Counted from the stretch's first letter, positions 11,918 to 24,035 are shown. The stretch is 64,000 nucleotides of DNA from Tubulanus polymorphus (GCF_964204645.1 NC_134026.1:2790001-2854000); one strand, 5' to 3'. Notes: generated by a model from the sequence alone, not told the origin. Numbers and translations: made by a program.

Positions 11918-13460
11918 GTTAAAAGACTATTCGCGATCTGTTGGACCCCTGCCAAAAATTCTGCTTACCGTAATATCATCTATGAATCAATCAAATGCCA
12001 TATTATTGATAGTATCGATAAAAGGTGCCGCCTTCTACTTTGAAAGTTTTTTGACAAACTATTCTTACTTCTGCGCATATTTTTCTGCGTGTTTGCTGTG
12101 AATATGATTTCTGTATTTTACTGTGATGGTGTGCATACACAGAAACATTCTCGAAATTTGATCTGAATCTTGAAATACTTAAATTTTGAATCTCTTTTTT
12201 TCCATTTTATCCCAGAATTAAGGTAAAATGAAAAAACTGCCATGGATATTGTATTGTGAGATTTGTTAATCTCATATTTTCCTGAGAATACGTTGATAAT
12301 GCCTCACTGCCGTGTTATTGTATGTCTACCGTATGTACAGTATTTTCTTAAAACTTTTGTCTTATTCTTTATTGCATATCTTCATGTTTTGCGATGTATT
12401 TAGCGAATTTACGCCGAAAGAATATTGTGTCATGATATACAAGTATACATAGAACTTTTTGTTGTTATCAATGGATGACCCTTTTGTATCAGATATATGA
12501 ATTTTTTACAGGCTAACATCAAATGTTTTAATGGATACCCTCATCGCGCATGGAATAACAATTTTAAGATACCTATATAAGTGCTATCATCCTCTGCCTT
12601 TATTGTATATGAATGATTGGGTAAAGAAGAATTCAAACAGTGCTTGAGCATTCATGGGAAGGGGTAAAACTTGGCCATTACCATGGAAAAAATCTGGCGA
12701 AAATTTCCGTACATACTTATTCAAATGGACTTTAAATGAAAAAAAATATTGATTGTAAATCAAAGATAAAAAGATCATTTTGATATTTTGACTATTGTCA
12801 TTTTCAAAACGATTCGGTCGATGATATTTTTGGAAACCTTTTGTAGATACATTCGTGTATATGTATATGTTTTTTTAATGAAATAAAATGTAGCATCATT
12901 ATAATCCTGAGTCTTGAGTTTGTTTTCTTGCCTGATAACAGTGGAACGTAGAAGTGCTATGGTGGAGTAGGGTTTGATGTGTTAGATTGGGCCTTGTGGC
13001 TGAACCTCTATCAACGAACATGTACGGAGCCATGTCGACGTCAAGGGCCTCATTCCCTGTCAACTTGTTTAAGCGTTAGGTTTCCACGTACATCGGAAAC
13101 TTATATCACATTTAGCCCAGTTGTACCAGCTTTCGAAAGATACCCCTGGAATCGGTTTTCATGGTGTGAGTTAATGGCTAAAATCTGGTCAATGTCCAAA
13201 TTTTAAACCTGGATTAAGCCTCCAAGCGAAACTGACCCCGGAAAATTCTTTCCGTCAACCACATAAATAAAGCTGTATCAACACTTCAACGAGCAGGTTG
13301 TGTCTTAGGGCGGTTTGTTCCTTGTTATCCCTTGAATCAAATTATCCAAGATTTGCGGAATTGCTTCCAGAAGTCCGTGATTTATTCAAAGATATTTCAC
13401 TTTCCAGTTGCAGAAAGCGTAGTTTCTCTAAGTGGAACTAATAGAGGTTTTTGCGTCACG
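11918..13460 (+). other. SLC7A 3' UTR followed by spacer without recognisable gene
   Basis: AT-rich sequence carries the transporter 3' UTR up to the AATAAA at 12882. After that, about 570 bases hold only short open frames resembling nothing I know. Confidence 0.5.
12882..12887 (+). terminator. Candidate SLC7A polyadenylation signal (AATAAA)
   Basis: AATAAA in ATGAAATAAAATG, about 965 bases after the transporter stop, at the end of an AT-rich stretch without open frames. Confidence 0.5.
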
Positions 13461-13631
13461 TTCCAGGGTCTCTTCATATGATACAAAAGGGAAAACAAAC
13501 GTTTTTAAAAGAAAATTATTGCTCCATAATGTTTCGTCGATTTTGTTCCAGGTTCTCTTCATATGATACAAAAGGGAAAACAAACGTTTTCTAAAAGAAA
13601 ATTATTTCTCCATAATGTTTCGTCGATTTTT
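13461..13631. repeat. Tandem duplication of an 85-86 bp unit
   Basis: Two adjacent copies (13461-13545 and 13546-13631) both begin TTCCAGG and share long blocks such as TCTTCATATGATACAAAAGG and CATAATGTTTCGTCGATTTT. They differ by only a few substitutions and one or two indels. The array ends about 215 bases upstream of the aminopeptidase TATA box. Confidence 0.9.
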
Positions 13632-13845
13632 GTAATATTCATTTTGGATATTAAATCACGGTTAAAAAAAACGAAATCGATTTTATTCCTTTGTTAGAGC
13701 CAATGTACATATTGGAATCTGCAGTCTATTCTAATATTTGTACCAGAACAAATCGTCATATGTTCAATTTCCAATATGTTCGAAAATCTCATCCGGTAAT
13801 TCAATAAGCGTAAAGAAATAGGAAGCCCTTTTCATTCCAGCTGCT

Positions 13846-13859
13846 TTATATAAATATAA
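13846..13859 (+). promoter_or_regulatory. TATA box of the aminopeptidase gene
   Basis: TTTATATAAATATAA lies about 50-60 bases before the ATG at 13904. That leaves a 5' UTR of roughly 25-30 bases if transcription starts about 30 bases downstream. Confidence 0.6.
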
Positions 13860-13903
13860 TCCAAATTGCTATGTAAGCTCTGCACTTGCTTCGGTTCTTT
13901 CAA

Positions 13904-16900
13904 ATGGGAAAGATGGACTTGCTGAAGATTGCTAGCTTTTTACTTACAACTGTGATAGTACAACACGCTGTGGACACTAAAACTGGTGAGTCAAATAATT
14001 ATAAACTCAAGTAAAATCTTGTTAAAATTCACTTGCTGCTCAAAACAAGAAAAAAGAATTGAAAAAGGAAGCCATGCAAATGTGCTTCTTATCGTATGCT
14101 ATTGTTGGATCAAAAATACGGTACATTTAAGTTTTTGGTTGTTGAATGTAATCTAATTTTCTGAAGAATCGATTATAGAAATGATGTTCTAAAAGCAAAA
14201 TTGAATTTCGAAAGGCGTAAATCGTCACTGGATCTTTTTGAAATCCTCAGAACAGTTGAGGGTCAGAACTAAGGCACTTAAACGAACAGAAATTATGTCT
14301 ATTCTTGTAATATATACGGTAAAAACTGAATCTTTCAATTCATTTGATTCACCTCAGTTCAGATGGAATTCTCGACTGCCTCGGTAAATTGAAGCCAGTG
14401 GAAATTGTGTTTAACAAGAAAATCAAAAGTCATACTCATAATTCAAGATATTAAGGATATGATTCTGAGGAATATTATGTCATTCATTTATTCATCTATC
14501 TAATACTCCGGATTCAGGTCCACATCGTTGCGAGTAGAGTTAATTCTGCGAGTAGAGTTAATTCACTTCAATATTGGATCTTGGGGTAGACATTGAATTC
14601 AATGATTACTCCAAGGTTGGATCAGAACTGTGAAACTGGGACCAAATGTTAATGTAAAAGCTAATAACCTACCAACTGAATTACAGCTCACATTTCCATG
14701 AAATAACACTGCAAATTCAAATTGATGATTGTATGTTTTAGATTGGCATAGACCTATTTTATTTTACTCTTTTGTCTAAATCTTGTTAAAGCAGCTGACA
14801 AAGCAGCTGTTTTTTTATCTGAATTTTCTAGTTTGAAGTAACTGAATACGTCTCCAACTGAGATTAAGAGAAGGAGAGGCTTTTGTAGATTTTGATTTTG
14901 ATTCAGATATGTACGACACAGCTGACTTTCCAAACACACGTACCCCAGCTAGTTACACAAGAAACACTGGTGTATTGACAGACCCTTTTGTCAAATCCTA
15001 AAACGTTCTTATCCGCTTGTCAACTGTAGTTGAACGAAAAAGTCCTACAATAGAAATTAATCAAATCAAAATGAAATCGCAACCTTTCAGCTGTTGACTA
15101 AAACAGCCATCATCATTCCTGATGGCAGTCAACAGCTGAAACAATTGCATTCTATTGTAGGACTTTCATTTAGACCCATATATGTATGTTTGATCATATA
15201 CCCATTGAGATCTATATCTAAAGAGATTCGAACATTTCGTACATAATGAGAATCCCACACTAACGAAAGATGAAGTCCGAAAAGTTTCCTTTAAGCTAGT
15301 AATTTTTTTGATTTAGATTTTATTGATTTGTTGATCTAACTCAGAATTCTTGAAGTTGACTAAGGTTATCAGTCGAAACGTCGAAACAGTAAATCATCAG
15401 CTTAAAGGGAACTTTCCGGATTTCATCTTTCGTTATAAAAGTCTGGGATTCTCTATATATCGTCACAATACGGACGTAGTATCATTTCGTATTTCGTAGT
15501 GGATATTTCGTAATTAAGCAAAGTCTTCTATGTACACGATTAATTGAAAAGTTATTAAGTACAAATCTTTAAAAGCTGCGAAGAATGAATGGAGATTGAT
15601 CATGATGAATTAATAATTGATGATGAAGAACTTTCATAAATGAGAGGACAGTTTTATGGATTTCCTGAGCGGTTTCACAAAATTAATAAAATAGTTATGT
15701 TACCGACAAACACAATGCACAATGGATATAGGATTTTTCACGCAAAAGACAGGATGACATAATAGTCCTTGTTAGTTTAGTATTTTAATTTCGATTCTCT
15801 CAAATAATGGCGACAATCAATATAAAGATTTCAAAAAAAAACTAAGGGATGCCATATAAATGTTTGTAAAGCCCAGCCCAGCGCATAAGAAAAACTGAGT
15901 TTATATGATCAAATAACCACAGGCCCAGAGATTGTACATCACTGTGCAGGCTTAAGCTGGCAGTAAAAGAGCATAATCTAAATATTCTGTTTTAACACTA
16001 ACCCATCAGGGCAGAATATCGGAAGAGTGGTAGATGTTAGAATTTTATTTTTCCTCATGATTGTGGATGTTTGCTTCCAATTCGATATTTTAACTGAAAT
16101 CAGGTTATAGGATTTATATAGAAAACGATCATGTTTGGCTTAAGCTTCCGGTTCCAAAATAGGGTTAATAACGTGTCATAATACCACCGGAATTATCTTC
16201 TAGAGTTTTCATACGTCATCCTCGACTGCGGTATCTAAAAAGAGTCGAATGTAGATTTTGTTTTAGAAAATAAAGTCAACAGTTAAAAATGAAATATATA
16301 AATCAGTGACCTGATTACCTATTGAAACAGCTGATTGTTGTATCATTATTTGAATAGCTTATTGAAAAACGACGCTGGATTCTAGTTATTGATCGCTGTA
16401 TATGTTCGAATGCTTATCAATACGTGTTTATGATTCAACTTTTAGACACCAGTAACACCGATCTGCGCTTACCACGTGATCTAGAACCGGTTCACTACGT
16501 CATCGAACTTCGTCCAGATATATACAGTAACGATGCGACTTCTTTCCGTTTCCACGGTTTCACTCGTATTTACTTCAAGTGTCTGAAACCAACCGATCTC
16601 ATCACATTTCACATATTGAATTTGGAAATCGACAATTCTACGATAAAATTCGGAGCAAATAATACCAAACGAACGGCACCGAGTTTCAAGCAATGGAGAC
16701 AGGACTCGACGCGACAGTTTTTCATCGGGGAATTGGACAAGAAGATGAAAGTTGGACGGGTCTATTTTATCGAAATGAAATACTCAGCACCGTTGATTAC
16801 TGATTATAACGGGTTGTACTTAAGCCCCTACACAGAAAACGCAGTGACCAAGTAAAAAGTTTATCAGTTCTTTTATTTCATCTCTGTTGGCATATACGAT

Positions 16901-19900
16901 TTTCGAATATACGTATCACACTTCACTGATTCTAGTAATTATGTATTACAATGAATATTTTTGATCGGAAATAGGTATATGGCAACTTCAAAACTGTCAC
17001 CGACATATGCGCGGAAGGCATTTCCGTGTTTCGACGAACCACAATTCAAAGCAACTTTCGACGTAACCCTTAGAAGAAAGAATCCAATGAATTCGTTAAG
17101 TAACTCACACAAGTTGTCATCATCGAAACCGGAGTAAGTTCAATGTCTAAATACTGTGTAAAAAAATACCGAGAAAAAGGAAATCTAGATGAACCGTTTA
17201 TTTATCATGTTCATATATTTCCCTTCATCGATACAGCGCTGATGGATGGATCGACGATGTTTTTGCCACGACGCCCGTTATGTCGACGTATCTCTTGGCA
17301 TTTGTCGTCAGCGAATTCAAGTCAATAGAAAGAAAGTCTAAAAGTGGAACCACGGTGAGAAAGTCAATGTAAATCTTTGTATATACCGGTACAATGTTTT
17401 TTTACGACGATAAAGAGTTGTAACCTGCTCATCGAAATCGTATTGACTGATGTGATAATTCTGTTATTCAACAGGTCCGGATATGGACAAGACCGCAGTA
17501 TATTACCTACGCAAAATATGCCGACTCAATTGCAGCAGATATCCTCGAATACCACGTGGATTATTTCAAAGTAGATTTCCCATTGCAGAAAATGGGTAAT
17601 TACAATAAATCACATATAAAGAATGATAGAAATAGACGAAACTATAATATAGGTTCCATCATCAATTTCAGATTTGATAGCAATACCACAAATCCAAACA
17701 AACGCTATGGAAAACTGGGGCTTAATCACGTTTCGCGAATCGACGCTGCTTTGTGACGTTGACTATGCCTCCCAAGATTACAAGATATTCATTGCTCTCG
17801 TAATATCTCATGAATTGTCTCATCAGGTATAAGAATGAATACGAGTTAAGGTAATATGAAACTTTAATGAGATACACAGTTTATACGTATTGTGATATGA
17901 TGTATTTTCAGTGGTTCGGGAATTTAGTTACAGCGAGTTGGTGGGATGATTTATGGCTGACCGAAGGTTTTGCTACCTACGTTTCATATGCCGGCGTGCA
18001 TCACGTGGAACCCAGGGTCAATGTATGGTCAAGTATTCTAATAGCTTCATCAACAATAAATCCAACAGAACAACACATTGTAACTGAAAAGCCATCTGAA
18101 TTAACTAATTAAAGAATACTAACAGTAATATATACATTTTAAGAGTAACATCAACATCAAATCTGGCATTATAAATTTCGGAATTCTTTATTTACTTGAT
18201 TTCATTTTAAATGAACGAAGATTGATTAAAAATATGTATATCACCAAAAATACATTAAGAGTTATGTATTTTTGATATCGCGAACAGGATGATGAGAAAC
18301 TATTGATCGATACGATAAATGTACTTCGGGATGATAGTTTGAGTGGGACACGTCCAATCTACGCGCAAGTCAATAACCCATCAGAAATATCCAGTATATT
18401 TGACTCAATATCGTATGGCAAGGTTAGTTATCCGACCCGACCCGACCCGACCCGACCCGACCCGACCCGACCCGACCCGACCCGACCCGACCCGACCCGA
18501 CCCGACCCGACCCGACCCGACCCGACCCGACCCGACCCGACCCGACCCGACCCGACCCGACCCGACCCGACCCGACCCGACCCGACCCGACCCGACCCGA
18601 CCCGACCCGACCCGACCCGACCCGATTTCGTATTTAACACACAGTAACTGAATCCCGATATAGAGTTGATATACGTTCGGTATTATTCAGGCTTCACGTG
18701 TGATTCGTATGATGAATATGTTCCTCGGACCAAAGAAATTCAAGAAGGGAATCACTGTGAGTATTGGTTCGGTCGCAAGGTAATATTTGACAAATGCTAT
18801 AACGGAATAGGAGATACGAATAGAAAGAGGAGGCAGCGACTGAGCATTCGCGTAAACATCATTCATAATATCCTCCAAAATGTTGTCTTTTTTACTCAAA
18901 CATGTAACTAGCAAATTATGCGTATATGTTTTATGGCAAGAAATTAATGATTTCTTGAATACTTTCAGAAATACATCAAGGACCATAAGTATTCTGCTGC
19001 TACTCACGATGATCTGTTGAATGCTCTAACTGAGGTACGTCATTTCACCATTCTCCGACGGAAGCTCTTTAGGGGAATAAAAGAAGTGTATATATTCAAA
19101 ACCTGACTGCGACGAGCGATATATCACAGAGGAATAAAAATGAAAAAAAATAGTGGACAACTTTGAACGAATCAAAGCCGTAAGAGATTCGGCGATATGT
19201 TCACTTTCATTTATGCCCGTGAGACGCTTCCGTGGATCTACCAGTAATTGTCATTATATTTTTGGAAGGCTTCTCGGTCGCTGAAAGTCTACACTACCGA
19301 TGACCTACTCAACTTCTTCAACGAGGTACGCCAATAGAAAAACATCGATTCATCGATATTCCCACCGGAACCGTCATATTTTTTTTACATAATATTTTTC
19401 CAGACATTCAGGACACAAAAAACATTCACTTCGGATGAGTTGATACGCGCTATTACAACGACCCGAGATATAGTGGTAAAATGAAACTGTAGTTCTAGTT
19501 TCAGTTCTCAACTCATTTATAATTCCACGCATATCAAACCCAGGGGTAGATCTGTAAGGCCTTTTTTCAGAGTTTTTCTTTCTGAAATTTCTAACCTATC
19601 TAAGAGCTCCATTTGGGGTTCCAGATGCTATCGGGTTTCAATCTCCGCCATCGCCTCTAGTTTGGTAGTTTATTAGCCTCCTCAGGCGGTAACGGTCCAT
19701 TTTTTAGTAGTGAATACCTTCACGGGAGATGTTTTCGTGGCGTTAGAGCCGTAGTATTTAAGAAATGCTTTAATCGTGAATTTCTAACTTTTTACACATA
19801 ATCAATCAAATAGACTTTATAACAGGATTTAAAGTGATCGTTTTTTTTCGTAGTTGAGTCAGGTAGAGCCAGTCGGTTCTATTATGGACTACGGAAGATC

Positions 19901-22900
19901 AACAGCTCAAACTCGTTTAATATAGTCTATGGTTTTATAGACCAGGAGTCCGTTTTTCATTATTCATAATATGTTAAGTCGTTTTACGGTTTGAACGGGT
20001 CCTAAAGATGCAGTCTCACAGAGGTTCGCGGTTGTTATGTTAGGCTTTAGATAATTGAAATTTGAAATAAGTTCATTTTCAACCTTATTTCACATAAGTT
20101 CACATTTAATCTTAATTCTAAACCTTACCGAGCCTGTCTTTAGTACCGGTAATAATAATAATAATTATAATTTTATTTCCATAATAAATTACAACATACC
20201 ATAAGGATTCCTCTATGATTTGCTGGTGATGTCACGTTACCTATTATTTCGGGAAGATTAACGCTACAAGCTTTTTTCTGTTTTCACTAGGCCAGTAGAG
20301 AAAAGACTTCTATAAATGTGTCAGAAATAATGTTGCCATGGATTAAGCAAAAGGGATATCCGGTAGTGACAATAGAACGCGACCAGAATGCCCCTGATAC
20401 AGCAAACGTCAGACAGGAACGCTTCCTCCTGTACGCTGATAACGCTACGACAGACAGGTACGACTTATTTTTCATAAAGCGTTTTTTATTCGACTAACAA
20501 ATACGTGATAAATACAATAATAAATCATAAGTGTAAAAAAGCATGTGTTGCATATTGGATTAGTCTGAAGTGGCACGTACCCCTTACTTTCACAACAAAC
20601 GAGTCGACTCCTAACTGGTCAATGGACAAAGCGAATATAATTTGGATGAATCAAGATAACAGTAAGTCATTTTAGCTCCAGCATCGGAAGACATAAAGTA
20701 TAAGTTAGTTCTTTCTTTCTGTTTTTAAAAACGTTGATCGTATGAATATTACTTCATCAATTGCCGTTTAAACTCGTAATAGATTTTCTTCCCCAAAAAA
20801 GTAAATGGTATTCACGTATCGGTACATATTCAAGTATTTACTTTAAGTTATGGTACTTTGAATATTTCAGCTCGCATTGGAAAAAGCGACGGGTACCCCT
20901 CAGACCCGAGCACATGGATTATCGCCAACATCGCACAGTGCGGTTACTATCGAGTCAATTACGATCAGAAAAACTGGAAGGCGATCATTCAACAACTTAA
21001 AAATAACCACAAGGTACCTTAGTCGATTTATGGAAAGATGGCCCTTAATGATTTCTTTTGATATTTCCACTGGGATCTTTGCATCGACGTGTCAAAAATT
21101 TCAGAAGGGATATTATATAAGATATTTTGTTGCAGGTGATAGATTCGAGGAATCGGGTTCAACTGATCGATGACGCGTTCTATTTCGTTCGGGCAGAAAT
21201 ACTCGATATGACGACTGCGCTGGAGCTGTCCGAATATATGAAAGACGAATCCGAATACTTTCCGTGGAAAACTTACATTGATCACTTAATCTACATAGAC
21301 CCGCTGATTGGAGCAACGGACCTTTTCTGGGAATATTCGGTAATATGATCTCATGATATGTATGTTGATTTAACATTGGTTACGTCTCAATAAGTACATC
21401 AAATTCATGATAGAAACAACAATTCCTGCGTTCCAGTTATGTATTCTGGCGTTCAGTTTTGATCAGTCGAAGTCTCAATATATAACCAAATAAATGTATA
21501 TTCGCATCAATTGAAAGAACCTTTTCGCGAAATCAATTTATTCAGGGGTAGATCTAGGGGTCGACTTCGACAGGAGCCCCAAGAAGTGAAAAGGGCATAT
21601 GCTGAAAAGTTATCCACATAGAACCAAAGTATGCAGGGGTCTGGACAAATTGGAATTTCGGTACATTTAATGTAATTTCCAGACACTTGAGAGTCATTAA
21701 AAATCTGAAAGAAATAGAAGACATTGGCCCAAAAATTGCAAAAAGTTGCTCTCCTCTGGATTTGCCTCAGTTGTTTCAAAAATAGAAATAAATTTCATCC
21801 GAAAAATACCGAATTATTCAACGTAATTCTTCTTTTTCCCAGCGATTCATGGCACAGCAGCTTTCTGTAATGTACGATAAACTCGGTTGGCTCGCTAAGG
21901 AAACGGATTCTTTTACAGATACGTACGTAAATTAAACAATGAAAAAGTGTATATTTCTGTCTTTGATGTACATGTACATTAGTAGATGTACAAAGCAACA
22001 GATTTAATCGATACATTTATAGGGCGTAACTCCAGGTTCGCTTCTGAACCTCAAGCAAAGCGTGGACTTTTAAACAATGAGTAAATCTTAACACTCGCTT
22101 TTTTCGCTGTGGTTTCTGGAACCGGGTACACACCTCATTACGACAAATACTTGATATACATGATAATAATAATCATCATCATTATCATTATTTTTAGATA
22201 CTTAAGGACTTCGATGTTGGATAATTCATGTTATTATGGACTCGAGGATTGTATAGCGAAGGTCTCTAGTATTTATGCGAATTGGATGGCCGATCCAGAA
22301 AATAACCCGTAAGTAATGACGTATAGTGTACGTAACTGTATTTCTATCAAATGATATGATAATAGATTCCGACGACGATTTTGTTGTTCCGATTTTATTC
22401 TAGGATTGATCCAAATTCGAAATTTATGGTAATCTCCAATGCCATTCGAAATGGTGGTCAGAAAGAGTGGGATTTTTTGTTTGATTGGTATCGAAAATCT
22501 ACAAATCAAGAAGAGAATAAACTATTTGTGGCTTCATTGGGATATTCCAATGACACATCCATACTTAACAGGTGAGTAAAAGCCGTACAATCGTCTTACA
22601 CTTCATGATGCCTCGTGCCCATGGGCAATAAAATGGATAAGAGTGCCTACTTTGCATCGCGTAGAACCCTTACAGAATATTACATGTAGTTATAATGATG
22701 AGGGTTAGTTCTGCATGGATAGATACGTGTATTGAGGTAGGGCCAACAATGTCATTGTTTAAGTGAAGTCTTCTTTGGTGCAGTTAAATGCTTGATAATT
22801 TCCAAGATTTGAAATTGCTTCTAATATTCGCGATTTGATTCTGTGACTGTGGCACAAAAGCATGCAATATTTTTATACAAAATATTCTTGCTTTTATTGT

Positions 22901-23494
22901 CTTTCATTCTGCATTTTTCATCTTTTTCCCCCAGTTTTTTGAACCAAGCGCTGGACTTACCAGACACCCCGCAAATCATGCGGGCAGTTGGTAAAAACCC
23001 CAAAGGCAGCAGTCAGGCTTGGAAATACTTTGTGGAAAACTGGGATACTATATTCACGAGGTAGGCATTTCATAAAACTCCAACCTCCAAACGTACCAAA
23101 CTTATTCAATAGAGAAATAATCATCATCATGTTAAACATGCTACATTGCATTCTATGTTACAGGTACAAGGATTCTTCGCCTGATTTGGAAACAATCATC
23201 GGCGGTGTAACAACGAATTTCAACACCGAACAAGAGTTGAATGAGGCACGTAAAAAACCATCCATATTTGAAGAATGTTTAGACCGAAATAAATCGATTA
23301 ATTGATTTTATGGAAAAAATGTGTTTACAGAATGCACAACCATTCTCTCATTATAGCTGGAAACGTTTATTGGAACTCACCCCGACCAAGCTAGTTACTT
23401 TGACACGGCGGTCAAGCAGACGAAAAGCAATATACTCTGGATGCAGACGAACGAAGACAAAATAAGGAATTGGCTAAATAAACTCAACGTGTAA
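13904..23494 (+). CDS. M1-family aminopeptidase N-like, predicted secreted
   Basis: Twenty-two exons end at 13985, 16851, 17133, 17354, 17595, 17826, 18022, 18422, 18756, 19034, 19325, 19475, 20457, 20661, 21013, 21339, 21922, 22308, 22571, 23060, 23245 and 23494. Exons 2 onward start at 16446, 16975, 17237, 17475, 17672, 17912, 18288, 18691, 18969, 19269, 19404, 20291, 20564, 20871, 21136, 21843, 22198, 22404, 22935, 23164 and 23357. Total 954 aa, or 911 without the two extra mini-exons (19269, 19404). Exon 1 encodes a hydrophobic signal peptide ([17 protein letters not shown]). The zinc site is complete: HELSH at 342-346 and Glu365 in LTEGF. The exopeptidase motif reads NAMEN (306-310) instead of GAMEN. 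The catalytic Tyr is in SISYGK. ERAP1-like domain blocks follow ([22 protein letters not shown]). No C-terminal GPI-type tail is seen. The last intron needs a GC donor. Confidence 0.92.
15041..15164. mobile_element. Foldback (MITE-like) element in aminopeptidase intron 1
   Basis: Outer arms AGTCCTACAATAGAA and TTCTATTGTAGGACT are perfect inverted repeats of 15 bp. Inner arms TCAGCTGTTGACT and the block ending AGTCAACAGCTGA also pair, with GCCATC/GATGGC nearest the centre. It has no coding capacity. Confidence 0.75.
15248..15453. mobile_element. Foldback element, family A (terminus GAGAATCCCACA), aminopeptidase intron 1
   Basis: The left arm starts GAGAATCCCACACTAACG and the right arm ends TGGGATTCTC. 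Internal blocks pair (ACGAAAGATGAAGTCCG with CGGATTTCATCTTTCGT, TTTAAGCT with AGCTTAAA). An internal stem GACT...AGTC is followed by GAAACG. It shares its terminus and internal motif with the element at 25871. Confidence 0.75.
18432..18625. repeat. Pure CCCGA pentanucleotide array (about 38 units)
   Basis: An uninterrupted CCCGA array of about 194 bases starts 9 bases after the donor of the exon ending at 18422 (TATGGCAAG|GTTAG) and ends 65 bases before the next exon. It is GC-rich in AT-rich surroundings. The long open frames on both strands (Arg-Pro-Asp-Pro-Thr and Gly-Arg-Val-Gly-Ser repeats) are by-products, not genes. Confidence 0.97.
20150..20205 (-). repeat. 3' tail of a non-LTR retrotransposon or SINE, copy 1
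   Basis: On the minus strand a block reads GTTGTAATTTATTATGG, then AAATAAAATT, then runs into ATT repeats. The same block with small changes is at 61791-61847. A conserved block leading into an ATT/AT tail is typical of a retroposon 3' end. No reverse transcriptase frame is attached. Confidence 0.5.
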
Positions 23495-23594
23495 AATGTA
23501 TACTTGAATCAGTATATATACAATCAATCATTCATTCCTTAATGTGGCTTAGGGGATACATTTACTTAGATTTAACTGTCCTATATCATCTTTG

Positions 23595-23600
23595 AATAAA
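23595..23600 (+). terminator. Aminopeptidase polyadenylation signal (AATAAA)
   Basis: AATAAA lies about 100 bases after the aminopeptidase stop codon and before the TATA box of the following small unit. Confidence 0.65.
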
Positions 23601-23692
23601 TCAAATATTAACTGGGTATTGACTGTCTATTTCTGTTCTGAGTCTATACGCCGTCAATCGGTCCCCGCGTGCGGGAACCCTCGAAACGCACA

Positions 23693-23700
23693 TATAAAAG
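23693..23700 (+). promoter_or_regulatory. TATA box (TATAAAAG) of a small orphan transcription unit
   Basis: A consensus TATAAAAG is followed about 25 bases later by an initiator-like TTTCAGCTC. It lies downstream of the aminopeptidase polyadenylation signal, so it should drive a separate transcript. Confidence 0.55.
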
Positions 23701-23819
23701 CGTGCTCCTCAGGCTTTCAGCTCATCAGCCGTGCAGGAAGACGTCCGGAGTCTGCGTCAATTGAAAAAGTCTCTGCAGTTGCCTCTACAAGAGTGACACT
23801 GTTCGTTGTACTTATCGCA

Positions 23820-24035
23820 ATGAGTGCGGCCCGGACTGGCTCAGATTATAGCGAGGCCCCTCTTAGCTATTCCGTTATCCTTAAATGCAGCTACGATCAA
23901 ACTTATCGTATGAAATCATATTTACCAAAACCTAGATTATACGATCGTCGTTGTGAGAGGCCCGTCCCATTCCCATCCATCGCCATTACTACATATTGGC
24001 CGCCGCATCAACAAAAGACACTTTGTGAAAATTAG
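23820..24035 (+). CDS. Putative small single-exon orphan gene (71 aa)
   Basis: I do not recognise this protein. The first ATG after the TATA box at 23693 opens a 71-codon frame beginning MSAARTGSDY, with TAG at 24033. It is followed about 100 bases later by AATAAA (24140) and a GT-rich stretch. TATA box, first-ATG frame and polyadenylation signal together describe a compact unit of about 430 bases lying between the ends of the aminopeptidase and AIP. The product is basic (YLPKPRLYDRRCERPVPFPS), has three cysteines and lacks an obvious signal peptide. The frame stays open upstream to 23592, which may be chance. A non-coding RNA is an equally reasonable reading, and so is an unrecognised 5' exon of AIP. 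Confidence 0.4.
   Translation: MSAARTGSDYSEAPLSYSVILKCSYDQTYRMKSYLPKPRLYDRRCERPVPFPSIAITTYWPPHQQKTLCEN

Larger units (their letters stand above)
13986..16445 (+). other. First intron of the aminopeptidase gene (2.46 kb)
   Basis: The donor ACTG|GTGAGT joins the acceptor CAACTTTTAG, completing a Gly-to-Asp split codon (G+AC) in frame. It contains two foldback elements listed separately and an 18-bp direct repeat (TGCGAGTAGAGTTAATTC, twice, near 14530-14566). No other gene is seen. Confidence 0.7.

Noticed and set aside
12979-13206. 75-codon open frame after the SLC7A 3' end
   Set aside because: No recognisable domain, no nearby splice partner or promoter, and no repeat signature.
18303-18651. 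Long open frames of Arg-Pro-Asp-Pro-Thr and Gly-Arg-Val-Gly-Ser repeats
   Set aside because: They are translations of the intronic CCCGA array; the real exon ends at 18422 with a good donor and the next exon continues in frame.
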